From Kineosporia mesophila (lineage in GTDB: Bacteria > Actinomycetota > Actinomycetes > Actinomycetales > Kineosporiaceae): DNA of 64,000 nucleotides. Below, in pieces: positions 43,254 to 51,182 of this stretch (position 1 is its first letter; each line of letters begins with the position of its first letter). The notes beneath the pieces were generated by a model, which saw only the letters and a program-made list of their open reading frames with translations, searched no databases and had not been told where the DNA came from. The position numbers and the translations under genes are program-made. The stretch lies in the NCBI RefSeq assembly GCF_021129235.1, contig NZ_JAJOMA010000011.1:124001-188000 (forward strand). Direction: 5' to 3'.

Positions 43254-43685
43254 TCAGGCACCGGGTTCGGCCAGCAGGCCACGGCGTTCGTAGACCTCGG
43301 CGGCCTCACGCACCAGCGCACCGGTGGCCGCGCCCCCGTAACCGCTCTCCAGTTCCTGCGCGATGGCCAGGAGCTGTTCTTTGGTGGAGGCGTGCGGCCG
43401 CAGCGCGTTGTACATCTGGAGCACCCGCTCGTCCGAGACCGGGATGAGTTCCGCGGCCCGGCGGAAGTTCTGGCCCAGCTGCGGACGGCCGGACGCGTCG
43501 GCGACCTCGGCCTGGATCCGCAGGGTGTCGGGGGCGATGCGCAGATCTTCCGGTCGTACTTCGCCGGAGACCACGTTCTGCATCGTGAGCTCGGAGATCG
43601 GTTTACCAGTGGGCGTTCTCAGCAGATCAGGGCGCTTGACGCCGACGGGGTAGTCGGCGGCCGGGTCGAAAGCGGTCGGGGACAT
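43254..43685 (-). CDS. pduE: B12-dependent diol/glycerol dehydratase small subunit
   Basis: This 143-residue protein is similar to PduE/DhaE: DYPVGVKRPDLLRTPTGKPI, EVRPEDLRIAPDTLRIQAEV, GRPQLGQNFRRAAELIPVSD. It is the first gene of the operon, ahead of the large subunit by 13 bp. In enterobacterial loci the order is large-medium-small. It caps the large subunit in the heterohexamer. Confidence 0.92.
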   Translation of the reverse strand: MSPTAFDPAADYPVGVKRPDLLRTPTGKPISELTMQNVVSGEVRPEDLRIAPDTLRIQAEVADASGRPQLGQNFRRAAELIPVSDERVLQMYNALRPHASTKEQLLAIAQELESGYGGAATGALVREAAEVYERRGLLAEPGA

Positions 43686-43700
43686 CGCAACCTCCCTGGA

Positions 43701-43767
43701 GTCGGCGGACGACTCCGTCCGCCGACGCCCGCAACGGTGCCACGCGAAACGTTGCGCCGACGTTGCA
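43701..43767 (-). promoter_or_regulatory. Hairpin and CGTTGC repeats upstream of the dehydratase operon
   Basis: GTCGGCGGACG (43701-43711) pairs with CGTCCGCCGAC (43716-43726) and may end the gntK transcript. Next to it CGCAACG (43730-43736) is mirrored by CGTTGCG (43750-43756), and ACGTTGC recurs at 43749 and 43760, one helical turn apart. The latter group could be an operator controlling the dehydratase operon. No regulator gene is adjacent. Confidence 0.5.
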
Positions 43768-43776
43768 GGCCACCTC

Positions 43777-44283
43777 TCAGGAGGGCCGGGCGAGCCAGTG
43801 CCGCACCTCTTCGACCAGCACCTGCGGCTTCTCCTCGCCGTTCAGGCGCAGGCCCGCCTCGTCGTCCTGCAGGGGTTCGTAGGCGGCGAGCTGGGAGTCG
43901 ACGAGGCTCGCCGGCATGAAGTGACCCTGGCGGTGGGCGACCCGCTCGGTCAGGGCCTCCCGCGACACGTCGGGCACCACGAACCGCAGCTGCGGCAACC
44001 CTTCCCGCAAGGTCTCGCGGTAGCGCCGCTTCAGCGCCGAACAGGCCATCACCAGGCCGGTTCCGGCCCCGTCGGCGAGATGCTCGTGCACGGTCGCGAG
44101 CCATGGGGCCCGGTCGTCGTCGGTCAGGGGGTGACCGGCGGCCATCTTCGCGACGTTGGCCGCGGGGTGCAGGTCGTCGGCATCCTCGAAGGGCACCCCG
44201 AGGGCCTCGCTCAGGCCCTTGCCCAGGGTGGACTTGCCGTTGCCGGAGGGGCCGAGGACGACGATCAGGGGAGAACCGGTCAT
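43777..44283 (-). CDS. gntK: Gluconate kinase
   Basis: The protein has 168 residues from ATG 44283. The P-loop VVLGPSGNGKSTLGKGLSEA is at about 9-28. FEDADDLHPAANVAKMAAGH, PWLATVHEHL and VMACSALKRRYRETLREG are typical of GntK, and HFMPASLVDSQLAAYEPL gives the lid/substrate region. It phosphorylates D-gluconate to 6-phosphogluconate. It lies 91 bp ahead of the dehydratase operon on the same strand, probably as a separate unit. Confidence 0.94.
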   Translation of the reverse strand: MTGSPLIVVLGPSGNGKSTLGKGLSEALGVPFEDADDLHPAANVAKMAAGHPLTDDDRAPWLATVHEHLADGAGTGLVMACSALKRRYRETLREGLPQLRFVVPDVSREALTERVAHRQGHFMPASLVDSQLAAYEPLQDDEAGLRLNGEEKPQVLVEEVRHWLARPS

Positions 44284-44434
44284 ACCGTGATCATCTCCCG
44301 GGAGCCGGGCCCCGGCCACCGCGCGTCCCGTTAAAGCGTCCCGGCCCACCGGCCGATCCTGACCTCACCGCGCGAGCCCGGACGCCCTCACGCATAGTGG
44401 AAAACGCGGTTCTACTTCCTGAAGGAGCAACGAA

Positions 44435-45385
44435 GTGCGGGTACTCGTCCTCGACGGACACGGCGCGGTCGGGCGGGCGACCGCCACGGCTCTCGCACAG
44501 ATGGGCGACACCGCGGTGCTCGCCGGACGTGATCCCGGGCGCTACGGGCAGATGCTGAACCTGCGCGGCGACCTGAAAGACCTCTTCCACGCGGCGAGCC
44601 AGGCCACGGTCGTGGTCAATGCCTCGGGCCGGGAAGACCCCCGCCTCGTGGCCCGCGCCACCTCGGCCGGGGCCGCCTTCGTCGAACTCGGCGGCTCCGC
44701 GGCCTACCTGTCCGAGCTGGCGAGCACGCACCACAAGACCCCCGTCCTGGCCGATGCCCGGCTGGTGCCCGTGCTGGCCGGGATGCTGGCCCGCGACGTG
44801 GCCGCACACGACCAGGGCCCCGACCCGGTCGAGATCGGTGTGGTGCTCGGCGCCGGCGACCCGCAGAGCGCGGCCGACACCGGCTCCACCTACGCGCTGC
44901 TCGGTAGCCACTTCACCGATCCGGCCACCGGTGAGGAAGTACGGAACTTCAGCGGCCGTCACACCGTCACGCTGCCCGACGGTACCCGCCGCCGCCTGAC
45001 CCGGGTCGACTTCCCCGACCAGCAGATGCTCACCGCCGGACTGGGCCGTCCCGTGCGCACCTACTTCGCCACCAGCGACCGCTTCACCACCGCGCTGCTG
45101 CGGGGCCTGACCCGGGTACGCGGCGCGAGCCGGCTGCCGGCCGCCCTGCACCTGCTCGGCAACCGCACCTGGCACGTCTTCGCCCGCGCCGGCCGGAGTG
45201 TGAGTCACGCCACCGCGCACAGTCAGCTGCCCTACGCCGCCCACATCGCCGCGCTCGCCGTCCGCCGGGCCCCGACAGCCGAACCCGGACTGCACCGCGT
45301 CCACGATCTACTCACCCTCCCCGACCTCAGTGAGCTGGAGGGGCTGACGATCGTGCGTTCCCGCCCGGGGGGCTCCCCAAGCTGA
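44435..45385 (+). CDS. Saccharopine-dehydrogenase-like NAD(P)-binding protein
   Basis: The protein has 316 residues from GTG 44435 (AAGGAG upstream). The Rossmann start MRVLVLDGHGAVGRATATAL replaces the usual GxGxxG with GHGAVG. ATVVVNASGREDPRLVARAT and AGAAFVELGGSAAYLSEL match the N-terminal domain of saccharopine-dehydrogenase-like reductases. The substrate is unknown. It stands alone, divergent from gntK. Confidence 0.75.
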   Translation: MRVLVLDGHGAVGRATATALAQMGDTAVLAGRDPGRYGQMLNLRGDLKDLFHAASQATVVVNASGREDPRLVARATSAGAAFVELGGSAAYLSELASTHHKTPVLADARLVPVLAGMLARDVAAHDQGPDPVEIGVVLGAGDPQSAADTGSTYALLGSHFTDPATGEEVRNFSGRHTVTLPDGTRRRLTRVDFPDQQMLTAGLGRPVRTYFATSDRFTTALLRGLTRVRGASRLPAALHLLGNRTWHVFARAGRSVSHATAHSQLPYAAHIAALAVRRAPTAEPGLHRVHDLLTLPDLSELEGLTIVRSRPGGSPS

Positions 45386-45523
45386 TCTTGGCTCTGAGTC
45401 CTATTGCCGGAAAATTCTTTTCGATACCCGGAGTGTCACCGTCCATTCACTCCACCCGTCATTTTGCGGTGATCTGCGTGGCGGACGTTTCCCACCCGGC
45501 CCTTCGTCCAGCATCCTGGCGCC

Positions 45524-46282
45524 ATGGTGATGACCCAGACCGTGGCCGGCGACGCGGACGCCCTCGTGGCGGCCGGGCGGTTGCGTGATGCGGTGACACC
45601 GGAGGCGGACGGGACCGACCTGTTCTTCGCCTCCGGGCTGACCGGTATCACCGTCCCCGCCGCGTTCGGCGGCCCGCAGTGCTCGGTGGAGACGCTGACC
45701 GAGGTGCACCGCCTGCTGGCCTCCGCCTCGATCCCGCTGGCCCGGCTCCTGCACGGCCACACGATGTTCCTGCGGGCCCTGACCGAGCAGGGCACACCCG
45801 GCCAGCAGGATTACTTCTTCGCCCAGGCCCTGGCCGGGGCCTGCTTCGCCGACCTGGGCACCGTCTCTCCCGTGCCGCTGACCCTGTGCCGCTGGCGCAA
45901 CGGCGTCTACCGCCTCGACGGCGAGAGCAGCGGGGAGATCCGGTCCGACTGGCTGGTCGCGCGCGCCGTGCTCGTCGACGAGCTGGCCGAGGAGACCGAC
46001 GAGCCGGACGAGGTCCTCGCCGTGGTCCGCCGCGACGAGCTGGGCATCACCACCGACAGCAGCGGCACGATCCGCCTCGACGGCGTGCACGTCGCCGCGG
46101 TCGGAGTGGTGCCCTGGTCCACGCTCTTCGACCGCCCCACCACCTTCCGGGCCCGCGCCGACGTGACCCGGCAGGCCCTCGACCCCGGCGCCGACCGGGC
46201 CGGTCTGCGGGAAACCGCCCGGGCGATCGACGCCGCGGAGCTCACGGGCCCGCCCCTGGCGTCCGGACGCCTCGGGATGTAA
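45524..46282 (+). CDS. Short acyl-CoA dehydrogenase-like protein, lacking C-terminal domain
   Basis: This 252-residue protein matches the N-terminal helical and middle beta domains of acyl-CoA dehydrogenases or DszC-like flavin monooxygenases (SGLTGITVPAAFGGPQCSVE, LTEVHRLLASASIPLARLLH, FADLGTVSPVPLTLCRWRNG). The C-terminal four-helix domain of about 150 residues, which completes the FAD site and tetramer, is missing. The next gene starts 11 bp later. It may be degenerate or a specialised short form. Confidence 0.7.
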   Translation: MVMTQTVAGDADALVAAGRLRDAVTPEADGTDLFFASGLTGITVPAAFGGPQCSVETLTEVHRLLASASIPLARLLHGHTMFLRALTEQGTPGQQDYFFAQALAGACFADLGTVSPVPLTLCRWRNGVYRLDGESSGEIRSDWLVARAVLVDELAEETDEPDEVLAVVRRDELGITTDSSGTIRLDGVHVAAVGVVPWSTLFDRPTTFRARADVTRQALDPGADRAGLRETARAIDAAELTGPPLASGRLGM

Positions 46283-46293
46283 GGCTTCGCCAC

Positions 46294-47208
46294 ATGGCGA
46301 TCGTGGTCAGTCTGCCCAGTGACGAACTGCTCGAGGCGGTGTCCGGCGTGCCCGGCATCACCGCGGTGCGGTGGACGCTCCAGGGCCCACCTCCGCGGCG
46401 TGATCTCGACCTGGTGGTGGTGCCGTACCTGTCGCAGGCCGGGGCACTGAGCGTGCTCGATCAGGTCGACCGGTGCGTGGTGCAGAGCCAGAGCATCGGG
46501 TACGACGGGGTCGCCGAGGTACTCCCCGAGGGGCTGACCTTCTGCAACGCCGCCAGTGTGCACGAGACCTCCACCGCCGAGCTCACCCTGGGCCTGATCA
46601 TCGCGGCGCAGCGTGAGCTGCCGCGGTTCGTGCGGGCGGCCGACCACGGCGCGTGGGAGGGCGGGCAGACCCGCTCGCTGGCCGACTCCACGGTGCTCGT
46701 CATCGGACAGGGCGGTGTCGGGCAGGCGATCATGGCCCGGCTCGCGCCGTTCGAGGTCACCCTGGTGCGGGTCGCGTCGACCCGGCGTACGGACGCGGGT
46801 GGTGTCGTCCACGGCATCTCCGAGCTGCCGGAGCTGCTCCCGACGGCCGACGTCGTGGTGGTCGTCGTGCCGCTGAACCCCTCCACCACCGGCCTCGTCG
46901 ACGCCGCCTTCCTGCGCGCGATGAAAGCCGGCGCGCTGTTCGTGAACGTCGCCCGGGGGCCGGTCGCGGTCACGGACGACCTGGTCGAGGAGTTGTCCAC
47001 CGGCCGGATCCGGGCGGCGCTCGACGTCACCGACCCCGAGCCGCTGCCGGCCGGGCATGCGCTGTGGAAGCTGGACAACGTCATCATCACCCCGCACGTC
47101 GGGGGCAACACCACGGCCATGGCCCCTCGGGTGGCAGCGCTGGTGCGCTCCCAGGCCGAGGCCCTGCGCGACGGTAAACCCCTGCGCAACGTGGTGATCC
47201 AGCCGTGA
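46294..47208 (+). CDS. D-isomer-specific 2-hydroxyacid dehydrogenase
   Basis: The protein has 304 residues from ATG 46294. The NAD-binding motif is VLVIGQGGVGQAIM (about 134-147). The catalytic Arg is in FVNVARGP (about 217-224), the Glu in DVTDPEPLP (about 244-252) and the His in TPHVGGNT (about 266-273). It reduces a 2-keto acid or oxidises a D-2-hydroxy acid. The stop overlaps the start of the ROK gene (GTGA), so the two are co-translated. Confidence 0.92.
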   Translation: MAIVVSLPSDELLEAVSGVPGITAVRWTLQGPPPRRDLDLVVVPYLSQAGALSVLDQVDRCVVQSQSIGYDGVAEVLPEGLTFCNAASVHETSTAELTLGLIIAAQRELPRFVRAADHGAWEGGQTRSLADSTVLVIGQGGVGQAIMARLAPFEVTLVRVASTRRTDAGGVVHGISELPELLPTADVVVVVVPLNPSTTGLVDAAFLRAMKAGALFVNVARGPVAVTDDLVEELSTGRIRAALDVTDPEPLPAGHALWKLDNVIITPHVGGNTTAMAPRVAALVRSQAEALRDGKPLRNVVIQP

Positions 47209-48068
47209 ACGTGCCGGTGCTGGAGATCGGCGGCTCACACCTGACGGCGGCCCTGGTGTCGCTGGAGGGCCTGCGGGTGGTGCGCAGCCGGCGCTTCCAC
47301 CTCGAGCCCGACGTGTCGTCGGCGGCCTTCGTGGCCACCATGCTGGAAGGCGCCGCCTGGATCGATGTCCCGGCCGGCTCGACCTGGGGCGTCGCCGTGC
47401 CCGGCCCGTTCGAGTACGACACCGGCGTCGGGCGGTACGCGGGGGTCGGGAAGTTCGAGTCGCTCAACGGGTTCGACGTGCGGCAGGCCCTGGTCACCGG
47501 GCTCGCGCAGACCCCGGGGCAGGTCGTCTTCCTCAACGACGCCGACAGTTTCGGCCTGGGAGAGTACGCCGCCGGGGCGGCGAAGGGCTTCACCCGGGCG
47601 GTCTGCCTGACGCTGGGTACCGGGGTCGGGTCGGCGTTCGTGGCCGACGGGGTGTCGATGTCCGCCGGGCCGGGTGTCCCGCCGGACGGGGAGGCGCACT
47701 TCATCGTCTGGGGCGGTGCGGAACTCGAGGAGACCGTGTCTCGCCGGGCGATCCGCCGGGCCTACGCCGAGAAGACCGGTGAGAACCTCGACGTGCACGA
47801 GATCGCCGCGCTGGTGCGCCGGGGGACGAGCCCGGCGATCGAGTTGTGGAACCACACCTTCCGGGCGCTCGGCGAGGCATTGTCGCCCTACGTGCGGGAT
47901 TTCGGAGCCGAGGTGCTGGTGCTCGGTGGCTCGGTGGCGGGTTCCTTCGACCTGATCGAGGCGCCGCTGCGCAAGGGCCTGGCCCGCGACGTGGTGCTGC
48001 GCGCGGCGGTGGACACCGAGCACGCCCCCCTGATCGGCGCCGCGGTGTACGCGGTGACCACGGCCTGA
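47205..48068 (+). CDS. ROK-family protein without the zinc motif
   Basis: This 287-residue protein has the ROK phosphate motif (VLEIGGSHLTAALV), the catalytic Asp region FLNDADSFGLGEYAAG and TLGTGVGSAFVADG. The family's CxCGxxGC zinc cluster is absent: where it is expected, DGEAHFIVWGGAELEETVSR is found. No HTH is present, so it is not a ROK repressor. It could be a sugar kinase of unusual type. It forms an operon with the preceding dehydrogenase and perhaps with the esterase 34 bp downstream. Confidence 0.8.
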   Translation: MNVPVLEIGGSHLTAALVSLEGLRVVRSRRFHLEPDVSSAAFVATMLEGAAWIDVPAGSTWGVAVPGPFEYDTGVGRYAGVGKFESLNGFDVRQALVTGLAQTPGQVVFLNDADSFGLGEYAAGAAKGFTRAVCLTLGTGVGSAFVADGVSMSAGPGVPPDGEAHFIVWGGAELEETVSRRAIRRAYAEKTGENLDVHEIAALVRRGTSPAIELWNHTFRALGEALSPYVRDFGAEVLVLGGSVAGSFDLIEAPLRKGLARDVVLRAAVDTEHAPLIGAAVYAVTTA

Positions 48069-48102
48069 CATCGGCACATCGCTTCCCAGGGAAGGACAGA
48101 CA

Positions 48103-49065
48103 GTGGGCTACGCGGATCTTCCTCTCGACGAGTTGCGCACCTACGCGTCGTCGGTCACCCGGCCGGACGACTTCGACGAGTTCTGGCGGAACACGCTCAA
48201 GGAGTCACGGGAGGCGTCCTGGGCCCCGCGGCTGGAGAAGGTGGACAACCGCCTGACGGCGGTCGACACCTGGGACGTCACGTTCGCCGGGTTCGGCGGC
48301 CAGCCGGTGAAAGGCTGGCTGCACCGGCCGGCCGGCCGGGGTGACGAGCCACTGCCCGGCGTCGTGCAGTACATCGGCTACACCGGCGGCCGGGGTCTGC
48401 CGCACGAGCGGATCGGCTGGGCGCTGGCCGGCTACGCGCAGCTGGTGATGGACACCCGCGCCCAGGGCGGGGACACGCAGGACTCCGGTGAGCAGGGCCC
48501 CGGCGTACCGGGTTACCTCACCCGCGGCTGGGAATCGCCGCAGACGCACTACTACCGCCGGCTGATCACCGACGCGGTCCTGGCCGTCGACGTGGCCCGG
48601 GGCCTGGACGCGGTGGACGCCGACCGGCTGATCACCACCGGAATCAGCCAGGGAGGTGGGCTGGCGATCGCGGGCGGTGTGCTCGGTGAGGCGCAGGCGG
48701 TCATGGCCGACGTGCCCTTCCTCTGCGACTTCCCCCGCGCCGCCTGGATCGCCACCCAGCTGCCGTACACCGAACTGTCGACCTTCCTGTCCCGCCGCCG
48801 CGACGCCGCCGGGCAGCTGATGAACACGCTCGCCTACTTCGACGGCGTCAATTTCGCCCGCAGCGGCGGCACGATGCCGACCCTGTTCTCGGTCGCCCTG
48901 ATGGACCGGACCTGTCCGCCCTCCACGGTCTACGGCGCCTACAACGCCTGGCCGGGGCGCAAGGAGATCCGGGAGTGGGCCTACAACGACCACGAGGGTG
49001 GCCAGGCCTACCAGGAGATCGAGCAGTACGACTGGCTGCGGGAGTTCCTGGGCGGCGGGGCGTAG
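48103..49065 (+). CDS. Acetyl xylan esterase / cephalosporin-C deacetylase (CE7)
   Basis: The protein has 320 residues from GTG 48103. The CE7 landmarks are VVQYIGYTGGRGLPHE, the RGxQG-related segment TRAQGGDTQD and the nucleophile elbow TTGISQGGGLAIA (Ser about 183). The Asp is in VALMDRTCPPST (about 268) and the His in YNDHEGG (about 297). No signal peptide is present, so it deacetylates imported acetylated sugars in the cytoplasm. Confidence 0.93.
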   Translation: MGYADLPLDELRTYASSVTRPDDFDEFWRNTLKESREASWAPRLEKVDNRLTAVDTWDVTFAGFGGQPVKGWLHRPAGRGDEPLPGVVQYIGYTGGRGLPHERIGWALAGYAQLVMDTRAQGGDTQDSGEQGPGVPGYLTRGWESPQTHYYRRLITDAVLAVDVARGLDAVDADRLITTGISQGGGLAIAGGVLGEAQAVMADVPFLCDFPRAAWIATQLPYTELSTFLSRRRDAAGQLMNTLAYFDGVNFARSGGTMPTLFSVALMDRTCPPSTVYGAYNAWPGRKEIREWAYNDHEGGQAYQEIEQYDWLREFLGGGA

Positions 49066-49224
49066 TCGACGCCCGGTCACCGTCCCCCGCAACCGGTCAC
49101 TGCTCCGCCGGAGCTAATGCGCCACCTCGTTCCCCCGAACGGCGCACCGCACCGGTAACTGGGCGCGGGGGTGCGGCCGATGCTCATCACGTCGGTATCC
49201 GTCGAAAAGAATCGAGGTACAGAC

Positions 49225-49725
49225 ATGACCATCGGCCCCATCGGTGATCTCGGGGAAACGGCCACGGCTGTCAGCCAGCAGGCTCAGTTCCTCGCCCAGC
49301 AGAATGAACTCCGGCTGAACGACCAGTCGGTACAGGGTCAGCAGGCCCAGCAGGCGATCCTGGATCGTCAGGACGAGCGACAGGCCCAGTTGCAGGCGCA
49401 ACTGGAGGCTCAGAACCGGGCCGATGACCGTCAGGCCGCGCTGGAGGCGATCGGCGTCCAGCGGGCTCAGCTGCAGGACCAGCTCCTCGCCGAGCAGGAC
49501 CTGCAGGCGACAACGGAGGTGATCAACGATCAGAATGCGATCGATCAGCAGCGGAGTCTCGATCAGGCCGCCGTCAGCACTTTCCTGAACCCCAACACCA
49601 CCGTGAATTCCGTCGAGGAAGCGATTGACGAGTTCCAGCAGCTCGGGGACACCACCGGGCTACAGGTCTCCCAGGTTCAGGTGACCCTCACCCGGACCGG
49701 GAGTGAGATCGATACCCAGCTGTAG
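49225..49725 (+). CDS. Gln-rich coiled-coil protein of unknown function
   Basis: The protein has 166 residues from ATG 49225 (GAGGTACAGAC upstream). Residues 15-110 are dominated by Q, A, L, E, D and R in an uninterrupted coiled coil (AQQAILDRQDERQAQLQAQL, AIGVQRAQLQDQLLAEQDL). A short non-coil C-terminus ends VQVTLTRTGSEIDTQL. There are no Cys, Trp or membrane segments. No homologous family is recognised. It stands alone between convergent and co-directional genes. Confidence 0.65.
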   Translation: MTIGPIGDLGETATAVSQQAQFLAQQNELRLNDQSVQGQQAQQAILDRQDERQAQLQAQLEAQNRADDRQAALEAIGVQRAQLQDQLLAEQDLQATTEVINDQNAIDQQRSLDQAAVSTFLNPNTTVNSVEEAIDEFQQLGDTTGLQVSQVQVTLTRTGSEIDTQL

Positions 49726-49741
49726 CAGCAGTATTCACGGT

Positions 49742-49776
49742 CGCGAGACCCGCTCCGGCAGTGAGTGGGTCTCGCG
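49742..49776. terminator. Hairpin between convergent genes
   Basis: CGCGAGACCC (49742-49751) pairs with GGGTCTCGCG (49767-49776) around a 15-nt loop, between the coiled-coil gene and the convergent deaminase gene. No clear T-run follows. Confidence 0.7.
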
Positions 49777-49821
49777 GCTGTTGCGGTTTGAGGACGAGGT
49801 CCCTCATCTTCGGTCGGTCGG

Positions 49822-51045
49822 TCACAGGAAGTGCTGGTTCTCGCCCCGATAGGTGGGCACCGTCTCGACCGAGCCGTCGGCGGAGACCAACCGGAAATGG
49901 GCCACGTGCTCGGCGAGCTCACCGGCCTTCGCGTGCCGGAACCAGACCCGGTCGCCGACCGCCAGCGCGTCGGCGGGCCCTCCCCGCAACGGGGTCTGCA
50001 CCTCGCCCGCTCCCTCCGCCCCGGTGAGCGATAGCCCCGGGGGATAGGTGGGCACCGGAGCCCGGTCGCGGCCGGCCGGGCCCGAGGCGATCCAGCCGCC
50101 ACCGGTCACCGTGACGAATCCCGGTCCGGGGCGGCGCACCACGTCGGTGCCGAACAGCGCGGCGGGGGCGGGGCGGAAGCGGCGGTAGGCGTCGAACAGG
50201 GCGGGCCCGTAGAGACCGGAGCCGGCCGTGACCTCGGTGACGGCGGCCTCGGCGGCGGAGGTCTCCAGGCTGCCGGTGCCCCCGGCGTTGACGAACTGCA
50301 GCGGGTGCTGCGCGTTCACCGCCGCGACGACCTCGGCCCGGCGGCTCGCCAGCTCCCGCACCGACAGCGCCTGCATCGCGGTGACGGCCAGCCCGTACAG
50401 CCGTTTTCCCGGCGGCCGGTTGCCGAGCCCGGCCACCTGCCCCTCGTACGACATGATCCCGACGAGCCGGAAACCGCTCCTGGCGTCGACACTGCGGGCC
50501 AGTCTCAGGGCATCGGCCGCGGTGAACACGCCGGAGCGCCGCATCCCGATGTGCACCCGCCCGCCGGCGGCGCGCAGGGAGCCGTCCAGGTCCAGGCAGA
50601 TCCGCAGCTCCGGATGCTGGGGCGCCACGGCGTCGATCAGGTCGAGTTGCTCGACCGAGTCGATCATCAGCGTCACCCGCTGCCGGGCCCGCTCGTCGGC
50701 GGCCAGCTCGCCCAGGGCGTTCCGTTCGGCGGTCGGGTAGCCGACCACCACGTCCTCGAAGGTGGTTGCCAGCCAGAGGGCTTCGGCCAGGGTGAAGCCG
50801 AGCACGCCGGAGAACCCGGGCCGGGCGTGCACCCGCTCCAGCACGGCCCGGCAGCGGATCGACTTGCTCGCCAGGCGGATCGGTTTACCGCCCGCCCGGC
50901 GCACGAGGTCTGCCGCGTTGGCGTCGAGAGCGGGAAGATCGACCACGGCCACCGGAGGGTCGAGGTGGGAGGTCGCGGCGTCCAGACGGGCTCTGGTCGC
51001 GGCCGGGGGCGGCAGGACGGGGCGCACGGTCTCAGGCGCGGTCAT
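49822..51045 (-). CDS. Amino-acid deaminase/aldolase (alanine racemase N-domain, PLP)
   Basis: The protein has 407 residues from ATG 51045. The PLP barrel of alanine-racemase/D-threonine-aldolase type begins PPVAVVDLPALDANAADLVR. The PLP Lys is probably in RLASKSIRCRAVLERV (about 63). GIMSYEGQVAGLGNR, FVNAGGTGSLE and a C-terminal beta domain (DRVWFRHAKAGELAEHVAHF) with metal-site His and Cys-like positions follow. It probably acts on D-amino acids. It is divergent from the flavoprotein gene at 51183. Confidence 0.87.
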   Translation of the reverse strand: MTAPETVRPVLPPPAATRARLDAATSHLDPPVAVVDLPALDANAADLVRRAGGKPIRLASKSIRCRAVLERVHARPGFSGVLGFTLAEALWLATTFEDVVVGYPTAERNALGELAADERARQRVTLMIDSVEQLDLIDAVAPQHPELRICLDLDGSLRAAGGRVHIGMRRSGVFTAADALRLARSVDARSGFRLVGIMSYEGQVAGLGNRPPGKRLYGLAVTAMQALSVRELASRRAEVVAAVNAQHPLQFVNAGGTGSLETSAAEAAVTEVTAGSGLYGPALFDAYRRFRPAPAALFGTDVVRRPGPGFVTVTGGGWIASGPAGRDRAPVPTYPPGLSLTGAEGAGEVQTPLRGGPADALAVGDRVWFRHAKAGELAEHVAHFRLVSADGSVETVPTYRGENQHFL

Positions 51046-51182
51046 GCGGGCAAGAGTCGACGTATCGGGCGAATCGGTCAAGGGCTGATCTGGTAGCGGC
51101 GTCACCATTGACTCACGCAGCGTGGCCGGACAAACTGACAAGAACTGGACGCTTGTCCAGATGGGGCCTCGGGGGGACAGCC

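Noticed and set aside
43686-43776. Cobalamin riboswitch upstream of the dehydratase operon
   Set aside because: The 91-bp spacer is too short and shows no B12-box pattern.
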